64,000 nucleotides of DNA from Cytobacillus depressus (GCF_008923245.1 NZ_WBOS01000018.1:34193-98192), one strand, 5' to 3'; positions 1 to 8,495 are shown, counted from the stretch's first letter. The notes: generated by a model from the letters alone, not told the origin. Made by a program: numbers and translations.

Positions 1-193
1 GGCCAGCTACATCTTTTTCAACGGTAAAACCTTCGTCTTCAAGGATTTTAGTTAATTGTTCAGAGGCGAAAAATTCTTCATTGCCGATCTCCGGATTCGC
101 ATGAATCTGGTGACTTGTTTCGATATAGCCCTCTTTATTGGCATCGATATTGGCTATGATCACTTCGCTTAAATTAGTGATAACATTGGTCAT
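1..193 (-). CDS. M20 family metallopeptidase (amidohydrolase), N-terminal part only
   Basis: The 5' end of a gene that runs off the left edge. The 64 visible residues start MTNVITNLSEV and include the pattern HQIHANPEIGNEE, the first conserved block of M20D aminoacylase/amidohydrolase enzymes (HxxPE-type). A good AGGAGG-like site (complement of cctcc) lies just upstream of the ATG at 193. It is the last visible gene of the metN-metP-metQ run, 62 bases after metQ. M20 peptidases are often linked to MetNPQ, where they may release amino acids from N-acylated or conjugated forms; that role here is inferred. The metal-binding residues further downstream cannot be seen. Confidence 0.85.
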   Translation of the reverse strand, partial: MTNVITNLSEVIIANIDANKEGYIETSHQIHANPEIGNEEFFASEQLTKILEDEGFTVEKDVAG

Positions 194-255
194 GATTTTT
201 CCTCCTTTTTAATGTAAAAGAGGGAAAGATGCATTTCCCTCAATGTGTTTGGTTA

Positions 256-1086
256 TTACCAGCCAATTTTCTCTAGCGGAACAAAGGTTGGAATCAGCGT
301 ACCGCCAAATTCTTTGTTGATGTAATCAGCTGTATCTTCCTGCTGGAACAGCTCAGCGATGCGTTGTAAGGTTTTGTTGTCTTTGTCTTTTTTGTTCACC
401 GCAATAATGTTTAGGTAGTCAATCGCTGTTTCGCTTTCATGGAAAATAGAGTCCTTGATTGGATTCAATCCTGCATCTCTTGCAAATCCGTTATTAATTA
501 AACCGGCATCTACATCAGGCAAGGCTCTCGGGATTTGAGCAGGAGCTGTAGGGATCAATTCAATATTCTTCGGATTTTCAATCACGCTTTGTTCGATCGT
601 GCCAAGGCCGTCATAATTATCGACTAGTTTGATCAGTCCAGCCTCTTGCAACAGTAGAAGGGCTCTTCCTTGGTTAGATACATCGTTTGGTAAAGCAATT
701 TTTGCACCGTCTTTGATATCTTTTACATCCTTAAGTTTTTCTGAGTAAATAGCCATTGGAGCAAGATAGGTTGTCGCAATCGGTACCAGGTCTAGTTTAT
801 GTTCTTTAATAAATTGGTCAAAGTATGCAACGGTCTGGAATGAGTTAGCATCCAATTCGCCTTCAGCAAGTGCTGTGTTTGGCAGAACATAATCACCGAA
901 TGAGATAAGTTCAATGTCAATCCCTTCTTTGGCTGCTTTTTCAGCCACATAGTCCCAGGTGCGCGTGTCTGTGCCGGTAATGCCAATTTTGATTGTTTTT
1001 GTTTCTTTTCCACTTGAACTGCTCGAACATGCAGCCGTAAACACGACTAATGCCAGTAATAGAATAGATAGTGCTAATTTTTTCAT
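256..1086 (-). CDS. metQ: Methionine ABC transporter substrate-binding lipoprotein MetQ
   Basis: 276 residues, the usual length for the NlpA/MetQ family. It begins with a lipoprotein signal peptide and a lipobox ending TAACSSSS (Cys at about residue 20), so it should be anchored to the outer face of the membrane. Family blocks are clear: IKIGITGTDTRTWDYVAEKA, LDANSFQT.AYFDQF, IALPNDVSNQGRALLLL and ALINNGFARDAGL-like text. It captures methionine (D- or L-) for the MetN/MetP importer. It is third in the operon, 18 bases after metP, under the SAM riboswitches upstream of metN. Confidence 0.96.
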   Translation of the reverse strand: MKKLALSILLLALVVFTAACSSSSSGKETKTIKIGITGTDTRTWDYVAEKAAKEGIDIELISFGDYVLPNTALAEGELDANSFQTVAYFDQFIKEHKLDLVPIATTYLAPMAIYSEKLKDVKDIKDGAKIALPNDVSNQGRALLLLQEAGLIKLVDNYDGLGTIEQSVIENPKNIELIPTAPAQIPRALPDVDAGLINNGFARDAGLNPIKDSIFHESETAIDYLNIIAVNKKDKDNKTLQRIAELFQQEDTADYINKEFGGTLIPTFVPLEKIGW

Positions 1087-1104
1087 GATAAGTTTCCTCC
1101 TTGA

Positions 1105-1755
1105 TTATCTTCTTCGTATTTTTTTCGATAAAATGTTGCCAAACGACTGCAGGCCTTGGACCATCACAATCAGAATGACAACGGTAATGATCATCGTTGT
1201 GGTATCAAAGCGCTGATAGCCATAGGTAATGGCCAGGTCGCCAATTCCGCCGCCGCCGACGGTGCCCGCCATGGCGGATGCGCCAATCAGACCGATTGTC
1301 GCAATCGTAAAATTCACGACTAATGAGCTAAGTGCTTCCGGAAGCAAGAATCTAAAAATCGTCTGGAAGGGAGTAGCCCCCATGGCGTTGGCGGCTTCCA
1401 GCACGCCTTCGTCCACCTCAAGCAGCGAGCTTTCTACTAATCTCGCAATATAAGGTCCTGCGTAGAAAACAAGCGGTACAATCGCGGCCGATGTGCCAAT
1501 GGATGTTCCGACGATAAACCGGGTAACCGGGATGATCGCTACTAGCAAAATAATGAACGGGACGGAACGGAAAATATTAATGATTGCATTTAAGACTGCG
1601 AAAAACGGCTGATTTTCAAGTATTTGCCCTTTGCGGGTGACGAAAAGCAGAATGCCCAGCGGCAGCCCAAGAACAATTGAAAAGATGAATGAGAAGCCGA
1701 CCATTTGAATCGTTTGAATGACGGCTTTGATGATCAAATCTGAATTAACTAGCAT
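1105..1755 (-). CDS. metP: Methionine ABC transporter permease MetP (MetI)
   Basis: 216 residues with about five hydrophobic segments and the MetI-type inner-membrane signature. The EAA-loop region reads EAANAMGATPFQTIFRFLLPEA and contacts the ATPase. The C-terminal part has the glycine-rich GTVGGGGIGDLAITYGY typical of D-methionine permeases. The start overlaps the 3' end of metN by 11 bases, pointing to translational coupling. It forms the membrane channel of MetNPQ. The symbol metP follows Bacillus subtilis use; metI is the E. coli equivalent. Confidence 0.96.
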   Translation of the reverse strand: MLVNSDLIIKAVIQTIQMVGFSFIFSIVLGLPLGILLFVTRKGQILENQPFFAVLNAIINIFRSVPFIILLVAIIPVTRFIVGTSIGTSAAIVPLVFYAGPYIARLVESSLLEVDEGVLEAANAMGATPFQTIFRFLLPEALSSLVVNFTIATIGLIGASAMAGTVGGGGIGDLAITYGYQRFDTTTMIITVVILIVMVQGLQSFGNILSKKIRRR

Positions 1756-2776
1756 GGGATGTCACTTCCTTGAAGCTGATTTGTTTCGCCTGCAAATACG
1801 TTAACGCGCGCTTGACTTCTGATTCGGCCCCTTGGATTTCCACAATTAGATTGCCAAAAGGGATGCCCTGAAGCTCAGTGATGCTGCCGAATAACACATT
1901 GATATCAATATCCAGCTTTTTGGCTAGCTGTGATAAAAACGGTTTTCCCGTTGACTGTCCGACAAAAGTGAGGCGGAAAATGTTATTTGACGCTTGATTA
2001 TTTTCAATCATGTTGAGAATCGATTCAGGAATTTGATCATGCATGACAGTGCTGACAAAATTTTGGGCGGTTTGCGTTTTTGGTGCAGAAAAGACATCAA
2101 AAACGGTTCCTTCTTCAATCACTTTTCCTGCCTCCATGACGGCTACGCGGTTGCAAATTTCCCGAATGACGGACATTTCATGAGTAATCATTAAAATGGT
2201 GATATTGTATTCTTTGTTTATTTTTTTCAGCAGATCCAGGATGGAGCTGGTTGTCTGCGGATCCAGCGCAGAGGTAGCCTCATCGCAAAGGAGAATCGAA
2301 GGTTGCGTTGCCAAGGCTCTGGCAATGCCAACCCGCTGCTTTTGCCCGCCGGAAAGCTGATCTGGATAGACATCAGCTTTATCGCCTAAGCCGACGAATT
2401 CAAGCAGTTCTGTGACGCGCTTTTTAATTTGCTCCTTTGGCGTTTTACTTAAAACAAGCGGCATAGCTACGTTGGCAAATACTGTTTTCGAGTTGAGTAG
2501 ATTAAAGTGCTGGAAAATCATGCCGATATGTTTCTTCACTTCACGGATTTGCCTTTCTGTAAGGGCCGTTAAGTCCTGCCCGGCGACAATGACCTTCCCC
2601 GACGTTGGGCGTTCAAGGAAATTTACGCAGCGAATCAACGAGCTTTTTCCGGCGCCGCTGAATCCAACCACACCGTAGATTTCCCCCTTGTTAATTTTTA
2701 AATTGATGTTATTTAAGGCATGAACTTGCTTGCCGCCGCTGTTATACACCTTAATTAGATTTTGAAACTCTATCAT
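1745..2776 (-). CDS. metN: Methionine ABC transporter ATP-binding protein MetN
   Basis: 343 residues from the ATG at 2776, preceded by GGAGATC. Walker A is GFSGAGKSS, the signature motif LSGGQKQRVGIARAL, Walker B ILLCDEATSALD and the switch histidine is in ITHEMSV. The C-terminal 90 residues (FRLTFVGQSTGKPFLSQL, SITELQGIPFGNLIVEIQG) form the NIL/ACT-like domain that senses methionine and inhibits transport in this family. The open frame extends about 56 codons further upstream, but that stretch is the SAM aptamer and terminator, so the later start is chosen. First gene of the operon, directly downstream of the second SAM leader. Confidence 0.97.
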   Translation of the reverse strand: MIEFQNLIKVYNSGGKQVHALNNINLKINKGEIYGVVGFSGAGKSSLIRCVNFLERPTSGKVIVAGQDLTALTERQIREVKKHIGMIFQHFNLLNSKTVFANVAMPLVLSKTPKEQIKKRVTELLEFVGLGDKADVYPDQLSGGQKQRVGIARALATQPSILLCDEATSALDPQTTSSILDLLKKINKEYNITILMITHEMSVIREICNRVAVMEAGKVIEEGTVFDVFSAPKTQTAQNFVSTVMHDQIPESILNMIENNQASNNIFRLTFVGQSTGKPFLSQLAKKLDIDINVLFGSITELQGIPFGNLIVEIQGAESEVKRALTYLQAKQISFKEVTSHAS

Positions 2777-2803
2777 TTGTTTGATCTCCTTTCGCTTTTT
2801 CCA

Positions 2804-2837
2804 TAAAAAAAGTCCTTCTCCATGGAAGAAGAAGGAC
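2804..2837 (-). terminator. Regulated terminator of the promoter-distal SAM riboswitch
   Basis: Read on the minus strand, a hairpin with a GTCCTTCT/AGAAGGAC stem is followed by seven U residues. It lies between the SAM aptamer and the metN ribosome binding site, where the S-box expression platform is expected. It should form when SAM is bound and stop transcription before metN. Confidence 0.85.
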
Positions 2838-2872
2838 ACAAAGTCATATGCACAACATATGTACTTAAAAGT

Positions 2873-2978
2873 GTTCTTATCTCCCAAGCTTTTATTGGCT
2901 TGCTGGAATTGGCACGGTACACATGTCCGCTGCCGAGGTTTCATAGGGCCAGTCCCTCCACCTCTCTGGATAAGAAAA
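2873..2978 (-). promoter_or_regulatory. SAM-I (S-box) riboswitch aptamer, copy 2 (nearest metN)
   Basis: On the minus strand it has the S-box core: P1 strand CTTATC, then AGAGAGGTGGAGGGACTGGC, the GAAACCTCGGCA block, the GTGCCAATTCCAGC block and the closing GATAAG strand. These are the invariant parts of SAM-I aptamers. A terminator follows immediately. It controls metN-metP-metQ in response to S-adenosylmethionine. Confidence 0.95.
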
Positions 2979-2998
2979 TATTATTTTATGAAAATATA

Positions 2999-3118
2999 AA
3001 AGCGGAAGCGCCTCGGTCACCCCCGACAAGCACAAGGCGAGCCTCTCGGAAAGGTGTACTTTACCTTTCTGGGAGGATTGGCTTGTGACCTCGAGGGGGT
3101 AGGCGCTGCAGCTAGAAA
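2999..3118. repeat. Interspersed Bacillus palindromic repeat between the two SAM leaders
   Basis: About 120 bp, GC-richer than the surroundings. It starts AGCGGAAGCGCCTCGG and ends GGCGCTGCAGCTAGA, and the internal arms GACAAGCACAAGGCGAGCC and GGCTTGTGACC fold back on each other. From memory, this matches a mobile-like intergenic repeat common in Bacillus relatives (GCGGAAGCGCC...GGCGCTGGAGCTAGA). It sits between the first terminator and the second aptamer, so it is transcribed only when the first switch reads through. Confidence 0.7.
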
Positions 3119-3121
3119 ATA

Positions 3122-3149
3122 TAAAAACCCTCTTCAGACAGAAGAGGGT
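3122..3149 (-). terminator. Regulated terminator of the promoter-proximal SAM riboswitch
   Basis: A perfect 9-bp stem (ACCCTCTTC/GAAGAGGGT) with a 5-base loop, followed on the minus strand by a run of U. It lies 20 bases after the first SAM aptamer, so each of the tandem leaders has its own terminator. Confidence 0.88.
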
Positions 3150-3169
3150 AGAAGGTCAGTTCTATTATC

Positions 3170-3273
3170 CCCTTCTTATCTCTCAAGATTACTTGCTGGA
3201 ATTGGCACGGTACAAATTGTCCGTTGCCGAGGCTTCGCAGGGCCAGTCCCTCCACCTCTCTTGATAAGAAGTA
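3170..3273 (-). promoter_or_regulatory. SAM-I (S-box) riboswitch aptamer, copy 1 (nearest the promoter)
   Basis: Minus-strand sequence CTTATCAAGAGAGGTGG, AGGGACTGGCCC, GAAGCCTCGGCAAC, GTGCCAATTCCAGCAAG and closing GAGATAAGAAG are the canonical SAM-I elements. It is very like copy 2, but the P3 and P4 loops differ in sequence, so the two are diverged tandem aptamers rather than a recent exact copy. Confidence 0.95.
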
Positions 3274-3290
3274 TTTTTAATATGAATCAA

Positions 3291-3319
3291 ACTTTACATC
3301 TAGAAAATGGAATTGTCAA
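3291..3319 (-). promoter_or_regulatory. SigmaA-type promoter for the SAM leader/met operon
   Basis: On the minus strand, TTGACA (3319-3314), a 17-base spacer and TAAAGT (3296-3291). It begins about 20 bases before the first aptamer, as expected for an S-box transcript. Confidence 0.7.
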
Positions 3320-3697
3320 TATATATTTTATATTTTTTCTTTTTTAATATTATTTAACTAAAGTGATAGAGGAGTTAGTCTATTCGGGTTAATCAGAGAG
3401 CTTTGATTAGAAATCAAGGTTATAAGGGATGAGAAAAAACAAGAAGGATAATGATCTTAAAATAAATAGATTTATATTGTTAAGTTCATAATACAGTGGG
3501 AAATAGAAGGATTAATAATCCTATCTTATAATTCTATCTTTATTTATTATTTAACTTAATCATTGAAAAATGCTAAAGTGTTTACTATATATTCAAAAAA
3601 ATCTCACTTGGGGGGTGTTTGTGGAAAGTCTATCAATAATTGTTAGAAAGAAAGTATACATAATTTTTAAAATAAAATTAGGCAGGGAGGATCATCT
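3320..3697. other. AT-rich intergenic region upstream of the symporter gene
   Basis: No gene recognised. It holds the divergent upstream regions of the met operon and the symporter. The symporter ribosome binding site (GGGAGG, about 3685) is clear. No operator or riboswitch could be identified. Confidence 0.5.
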
Positions 3698-4945
3698 ATG
3701 AAAAAGTTTTTTGCTTTTCAAGTTTTAATTGCATTGTTCATTGGAGCTCTTATCGGGCACTTTTTTCCTGAATTCGGACAAGCTTTAAAACCAATTGGGA
3801 CAGCCTTTATTAATCTTATAAAAATGATTGTTGTCCCGATTGTTTTTACTACCATTGTAATTGGATCATCAGGTGGTGGGAACAAGAAAAAAATGGGCTC
3901 ATTAGGTCTTAAAACAATTATTTGGTTTGAGGTTATTACCACAGTTATTCTAGCTATTGGTCTTTTCCTTGCTAACGTATTAAAGCCCGGTGAAGGACTT
4001 AACTTTTCTCAACTTACCCAAAAAGATATTGGGGCATTAGATGAAAGCGTTTCCAAGGTTATTGACTTTAAAACCATGCTCGTTAACATCATTCCAAGCA
4101 ACATTGTTGATGCAATGGCAAGAAATGATTTATTAGCTGTCCTATTCTTCGCTATTTTGTTTGGTATGGCCGCTGGAGCAGTAGGTAAAGCATCAGAGCC
4201 TACGATGAAATTTATGGAGTCAGTTGCAAATATTATGTTTAAGTTAACACAGATGGTTATGACAACCGCACCTATTGGTGTGCTTGCTCTTATGGCAGCC
4301 TCTGTAGGTCAGTATGGTTTAGTCCTATTAATACCAATGGCCAAGTTGATTGGTGTTGTATATCTTGGACTTGCCATTATTATTTTTGGTTTGTTTCCGC
4401 TTATTGCTTTCTTCCTCAAAATTCCTTACTTTAAAGTATTTAGGATGGTATGGGATTTGTTTCTTATTGCTTTCTCTACAACAAGTACCGAAACCATTTT
4501 ACCGCAGCTGATGAAAAGAATGGAAGAATACGGTTGTTCGAAACGTGTTGTTTCATTTGTTATTCCATCCGGATTATCATTGAACTGCGATGGATCGACA
4601 TTGTATCTTTCTGTATGCGCGATTTTCTTAGCGCAAGCATTCGGCATCCCGATGGATTTTGGGCAACAGTTGATTTTAATGGGCGTTCTTGTTGTAACAT
4701 CTAAAGGAATCGCTGCTGTTCCATCCGGTTCACTTGTGGTACTCTTAGCTACCGCCACAGCTGTCGGCCTTCCTGCTGAAGGAGTCGCAATTATCGCAGG
4801 AATTGACCGTGTTCTGGATATGGCACGTACTGCATGTAATACACCTGGACACGTTCTTGCGTGTATTGTTGTTGCGAAGTGGGAAAAAGAGTTTCGTCAG
4901 GAAGATTGGATTAAAAATCAAACGAAACAGCCAAACACTGCATGA
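3698..4945 (+). CDS. Dicarboxylate/amino acid:cation symporter (DAACT family; GltT/DctA-like)
   Basis: 415 residues, the family's usual length. The two re-entrant-loop signatures are present: the serine/threonine-rich AFSTTSTETILPQLM at about residue 262 and SLNCDGSTLYLSVCA at about 298 (equivalent of NMDGT). About eight membrane segments are expected. It imports glutamate, aspartate or C4-dicarboxylates with Na+ or H+; the sequence alone does not decide the substrate. A strong GGGAGG site precedes the ATG. It is monocistronic, closed by a long hairpin terminator. Confidence 0.92.
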   Translation: MKKFFAFQVLIALFIGALIGHFFPEFGQALKPIGTAFINLIKMIVVPIVFTTIVIGSSGGGNKKKMGSLGLKTIIWFEVITTVILAIGLFLANVLKPGEGLNFSQLTQKDIGALDESVSKVIDFKTMLVNIIPSNIVDAMARNDLLAVLFFAILFGMAAGAVGKASEPTMKFMESVANIMFKLTQMVMTTAPIGVLALMAASVGQYGLVLLIPMAKLIGVVYLGLAIIIFGLFPLIAFFLKIPYFKVFRMVWDLFLIAFSTTSTETILPQLMKRMEEYGCSKRVVSFVIPSGLSLNCDGSTLYLSVCAIFLAQAFGIPMDFGQQLILMGVLVVTSKGIAAVPSGSLVVLLATATAVGLPAEGVAIIAGIDRVLDMARTACNTPGHVLACIVVAKWEKEFRQEDWIKNQTKQPNTA

Positions 4946-4956
4946 GTATAAGATAA

Positions 4957-5013
4957 AAGGAGATCACATGTTTTTCAGTGAGAAGAACTGTGATCTCCTT
5001 ACGTTCTTTTTTG
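4957..5013 (+). terminator. Terminator of the symporter gene
   Basis: A 12-bp stem (AAGGAGATCACA with TGTGATCTCCTT), a 20-base loop, and a U-rich tail ending in a run of T. Confidence 0.8.
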
Positions 5014-5126
5014 GTTGTTTGATTGCCGTTAGGGAAATTAAAATAAGAAAAGAGAAACATTTATCTGAACATTTTTCTTCTCTCTCATCTAACACAAATT
5101 AAGAAACTCTTCTCTTTTATGTTATT

Positions 5127-6143
5127 TTAGAGGTGAATACTTCTTGTCAACTTGATGTCTTTCATCGTTTGAAGTCCTGGCTTTATGTCCAGAGCAACTG
5201 TTTTGGCTGTGTTGATAATGATGGATGCTGTTGCTGAGTCGCCGAAAATTCCGCCTGGAACTACAAGTCTTTGTTTCATGTCTCCATTGATTTCTATCGC
5301 ATCTTCTGATTCCTCAACTGAAGTGGCCATAACAAGGTCAAGTTCGATCTTTCTTCCATCTTTTGTAAAAGCCTTGGACACCTGGTGAAGTCCGATTACT
5401 TCTCCAGCTTTCACATCAAAATGAGGCAATGAAAACGCCTCGTCTGTCAATTTCGGACAGATAGAATTTTCTACTTCTTCGAGTTCGAAATTAAGACCGG
5501 CAGCAAGAAGACGGAGTGATTCTTCAAGGCCAACGTGGCCGAGTTTTCCTTCTGCAGCAAGATTATTAAACTCTTCTTCTGTCATTCCGACTCCGACTTT
5601 TTTCTGTAGTGGCAGGCGGCGCTTTTTCACGTCGACACGACGGGTTACTCGTATAGAGGAGATATCACTTAGAACAGATGTTAAGCTTAATACGAGCGTA
5701 TCCATAACATACCCCGGATTAACACCTGTTCCGATGACAGATACCCCTTTTTCAGCGGCATAGCCATCGATTTCCTTTGCCAATTCCGGATAACGATGCC
5801 ATGGATAAGAAAGTTGTTCACAAGTAGAAACTACTGAAAATCCAGAGTCTATTAAATCTTTAATTTGAGGCCAAACGGTGCGCAAATTTGATCCAGTCGC
5901 ATGAATAGCGATACGAGGATGATCACTTTTTACTTTTACTTCTTGTATGGAATTTACTACCCGTATGCCCCGTTTTTCTATATCTATTAGTTCGCCGATA
6001 TCTTTCCCAACCTTATTTGGATCGATATCGACGGCTCCAATTACTTTTCCCTGCAAATGCTCTTCGCACTTTTTTAAAATTTCCATTCCTATTGGTCCAA
6101 GGCCATATACGACAATCTCAAAATCTCTTAACACTTTTTCCAT
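5127..6143 (-). CDS. NAD(P)-dependent amino-acid dehydrogenase-like protein (2,4-diaminopentanoate dehydrogenase / dihydrodipicolinate reductase fold)
   Basis: 338 residues from the ATG at 6143, which has AAGGGG upstream; a frame extension to 6197 lacks such a site. The N-terminal Rossmann fold is VVYGLGPIGMEILKKC. The rest (ATGSNLRTVWPQI, GTGVNPGYVMDTLVLSLTS, RRVDVKKRRLPLQKKVG) follows the Ord-like 2,4-diaminopentanoate dehydrogenase family of clostridial ornithine breakdown. No ornithine pathway partners are visible nearby, so the substrate is unknown. A LysR gene lies just upstream on the same strand and may control it. Confidence 0.75.
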   Translation of the reverse strand: MEKVLRDFEIVVYGLGPIGMEILKKCEEHLQGKVIGAVDIDPNKVGKDIGELIDIEKRGIRVVNSIQEVKVKSDHPRIAIHATGSNLRTVWPQIKDLIDSGFSVVSTCEQLSYPWHRYPELAKEIDGYAAEKGVSVIGTGVNPGYVMDTLVLSLTSVLSDISSIRVTRRVDVKKRRLPLQKKVGVGMTEEEFNNLAAEGKLGHVGLEESLRLLAAGLNFELEEVENSICPKLTDEAFSLPHFDVKAGEVIGLHQVSKAFTKDGRKIELDLVMATSVEESEDAIEINGDMKQRLVVPGGIFGDSATASIIINTAKTVALDIKPGLQTMKDIKLTRSIHL

Positions 6144-6266
6144 ATGATCTACCCCTTCATTCACAGTATACTGAAATCCTAACAAACCATTATTCAATTG
6201 AGAAATACAGGTTTCTTATATATTGATAACGAAGAGATATAAATCGGCCATGTTTAATTACTATGA

Positions 6267-7172
6267 TTATAAATAGATTTTTAGATCGGCGAGTAGCTCC
6301 ACCATGTATTTTATGTTTCTCCTTATGTAAGGGCCTTCTTCCCAAACAGCTGAGATAGAGCTCTCCAGCTGGATATCTTCTAATTCTATACATGTCACCT
6401 CTTGAGATTCGATTAGTCGGAACATATCCATCGGCAGCAATGTAACTCCGAAATTATTCGAAACAAGATTCGCGATTGTCAACAACTCTGAACCGCTGCA
6501 AATTGTTTTTGGGGTAAAGCCCGCTGCTTCACATGCTGTTTGGAGCAATTGATGGAGAGCTGGTGCCTGTACCGAATCGTAATGTAAAAAGAAATCATCT
6601 TTCAGATCTTTTAAAGCAATCTTTTTGCGAGAAGCAAGCTTATGATTTGCTGACACAACTGCCCAAAGCGGAGACCGTTCAAGCTCTAAATACTCAATTC
6701 CCTCTTGATGGATTGAATGGAAGTTAACCTGTGTTCGAATAAAACCAATATGGTATTCTCTACTTTTGACGAGTTCGGTTACATGTGCAGAGGTTGTCTC
6801 TTTAATAATAAATTCGGTGTTTGGAAATTGTTCATGTATACTCCTCATTAATTTAGGCAAATAGAGACTAGCAGCTGAAGGCGTAGTTGCAACTTTAATC
6901 ATGTTTGGCATTGTGGTTGCATCCATGATATTTGAGACTGTAGTTTCGATTTGGTCAAAGGAAGGGGCTACTTTTTCGAATAAATATTTACCTTCCTCTG
7001 TCAGCTCTACTTTTCTCGTTGTACGATGAAGAAGTTTTACCCCGAGCTGTTCCTCAAGAATATAGATTTGTTGGCTAATTCCAGGTTGTGAGACATGCAG
7101 TTTTCTGGATGCTTCTGTAAAATTTAACATCTTGGCAACTTCAATAAAATAACGAAGAGAAAGTAAATTCAT
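6267..7172 (-). CDS. LysR-family transcriptional regulator
   Basis: 301 residues. The N-terminal winged helix-turn-helix is LSLRYFIEVAKMLNFTEASRKLHVSQPGISQQI. A LysR effector domain (two-lobe periplasmic-binding fold) follows from about residue 90. It reads in the same direction as the dehydrogenase gene 120 bases downstream, so this is not the classic divergent arrangement. Target and inducer are unknown. Confidence 0.93.
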   Translation of the reverse strand: MNLLSLRYFIEVAKMLNFTEASRKLHVSQPGISQQIYILEEQLGVKLLHRTTRKVELTEEGKYLFEKVAPSFDQIETTVSNIMDATTMPNMIKVATTPSAASLYLPKLMRSIHEQFPNTEFIIKETTSAHVTELVKSREYHIGFIRTQVNFHSIHQEGIEYLELERSPLWAVVSANHKLASRKKIALKDLKDDFFLHYDSVQAPALHQLLQTACEAAGFTPKTICSGSELLTIANLVSNNFGVTLLPMDMFRLIESQEVTCIELEDIQLESSISAVWEEGPYIRRNIKYMVELLADLKIYL

Positions 7173-7329
7173 TGTTTCACCCCATATTCTGAAACTTAGG
7201 AAAAATAGGTACCCCTTTTTTATAAAGATTGATTAACATTATTATCTTAAAATTTTGTCGAATCATCAATAATAACTGGCAATTCATGATTCTTTATCAT
7301 TAATGAGTATCAGAATAAGACAACTATGA

Positions 7330-7458
7330 GATAGAGCAGTGTTGGAGGCTGAACGAAGTTATCAGGATAAACTGTTAAAAGAGTATAAAGGAAAAGTTAA
7401 AAATCTTGAAATGAAAGTGATAAGTACGAGAGATCAACTTAAAGAAGATAGAGAGTAA
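7330..7458 (+). pseudogene. Fragment of a coiled-coil protein
   Basis: An open stretch reads AVLEAERSYQDKLLKEYKG and continues KVKNLEMKVISTRDQLKEDRE to a stop at 7456-7458. It has no proper start or ribosome binding site and is preceded by an in-frame stop. Its charge pattern is a heptad coiled coil resembling the C-terminal parts of plasmid/phage-type HTH-coiled-coil proteins, such as the one at the right end of this window. It is probably a gene remnant. Confidence 0.4.
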
Positions 7459-7482
7459 CAATAATGTAGCTATTATAAATTG

Positions 7483-7526
7483 AAAGAGGACTAGGAGGTT
7501 CATATATATATAGTCCTCTTTTAATT
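7483..7526. terminator. Bidirectional-looking terminator hairpin
   Basis: AAAGAGGACTA pairs with TAGTCCTCTTT, 17-base loop, then TTAATTTT. It closes the coiled-coil remnant and isolates the IclR transcript from upstream. Confidence 0.6.
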
Positions 7527-7649
7527 TTGTAGAATAAATAACCAATAGTAAAAGGATGATTATAAGTATTTTCATATCAGTAATTATAATAATAAATATT
7601 TTCGGAAAATACCCATAAATGTATTGATTTTTAAAATTGTGATTATTAC

Positions 7650-7700
7650 AATAAATATTGTAGTTTATTATTTAATATTTAGTTTATTATAGTAAACCAT
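7650..7700. promoter_or_regulatory. AT-rich inverted/direct repeats before the IclR gene (candidate operators)
   Basis: AATAAATATT..AGTTTATT (7650-7669) is an inverted repeat. TAGTTTATTAT then occurs twice (7661 and 7680 region), and a GTTTA...TAAAC arm follows. A nearly identical AATAAATATTCAGTTTATT lies at 10558-10576, before the LacI operon. This could be the IclR binding site; the match is by eye. Confidence 0.4.
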
Positions 7701-7721
7701 TACTAAGAGGAGGAAATTTGT

Positions 7722-8495
7722 TTGTCTGAAAAAAAGTATTGGGTTCCAGCAATTGAGAGAGCAAATATAATACTTAATCTAATTGCATCTAGACCCGCAC
7801 ATTATCGCTTAATTGGTCTTTCTCATAATTCAGGAATAAATAAGAGTTCCCTTTACTCTTTACTTCAAACGTTGGAAAGCCTCGAATGGGTGGTAAAAGA
7901 GGAGGATGATACATACTCCATTGGGCATACTTTAGGAATTCTAGCTTCCCCGTATTACTCGAATTTAAATGTAATTAAAGTATTTCATAAAGAAGCGAAG
8001 GTTTCTGTGAAAAAATTAGATGAAACCATTCAATTAGGGAAACTTGAAGGTGTTTACAATGTATATCTAGCTAGAGAAATGAATTCATCTCTCGTACAAA
8101 TGGTTACAGCTCCAGGTAGTAGGTTACCTGCATATGCAACTGGCTTAGGTAAAACACAGTTATTAAATCACAATTTTGATGAGCTAGCTCATTTGTTTAA
8201 AGATGTTACCTTTGAAAAACTATCAAAGTACACACTGGAAAATGTTGATCAATTATGGAGAGACATTCAAACCGGGAAAAGTAAGGGAGTTATGCTTGAT
8301 AAGGGAGAAGCAGTTGCGGGCTTTCATTGTGTTGCTGCACCTATTTATGATTTTAATAACCGTATAATAGCCGCAGTAAGCGTTACTATGCTAGAAAGTA
8401 AATGGGAAGAAAAACAATTTGTTGCTGAAGAGGAAATATTAGATTTAGCAAATCGAATATCAGCCTATTTTGGATATAAGGAAGGAGTAATGTAA
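7722..8495 (+). CDS. IclR-family transcriptional regulator
   Basis: 257 residues, starting at a TTG preceded by AGAGGAGG. The N-terminal winged HTH (ANIILNLIASRPAHYRLIGLSHNSGINKSS region) and the C-terminal effector domain with TGLGKTQLL and GFHCVAAPIYDFNNRIIAAVSV blocks are typical of IclR/KdgR proteins. It is first in a run with an SDR and an FAH hydrolase: its stop TAA overlaps the ATG of the SDR by one base. It likely controls this sugar-acid operon, sensing an intermediate such as a 2-keto-3-deoxy acid (inferred from KdgR relatives). Confidence 0.92.
   Translation: MSEKKYWVPAIERANIILNLIASRPAHYRLIGLSHNSGINKSSLYSLLQTLESLEWVVKEEDDTYSIGHTLGILASPYYSNLNVIKVFHKEAKVSVKKLDETIQLGKLEGVYNVYLAREMNSSLVQMVTAPGSRLPAYATGLGKTQLLNHNFDELAHLFKDVTFEKLSKYTLENVDQLWRDIQTGKSKGVMLDKGEAVAGFHCVAAPIYDFNNRIIAAVSVTMLESKWEEKQFVAEEEILDLANRISAYFGYKEGVM

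Noticed and set aside
2777..2944. N-terminal extension of MetN by 56 residues
   Set aside because: The extra frame coincides with the SAM aptamer and terminator, and the start at 2776 has a proper ribosome binding site and normal length.
5185..6226. Several plus-strand ORFs opposite the 5127 dehydrogenase
   Set aside because: Codon shadow of the real gene; no ribosome binding sites.
7375..7575. 66-residue hydrophobic minus-strand ORF (small membrane protein)
   Set aside because: It crosses the terminator at 7483-7526 and reads antisense to the coiled-coil remnant; no good ribosome binding site.
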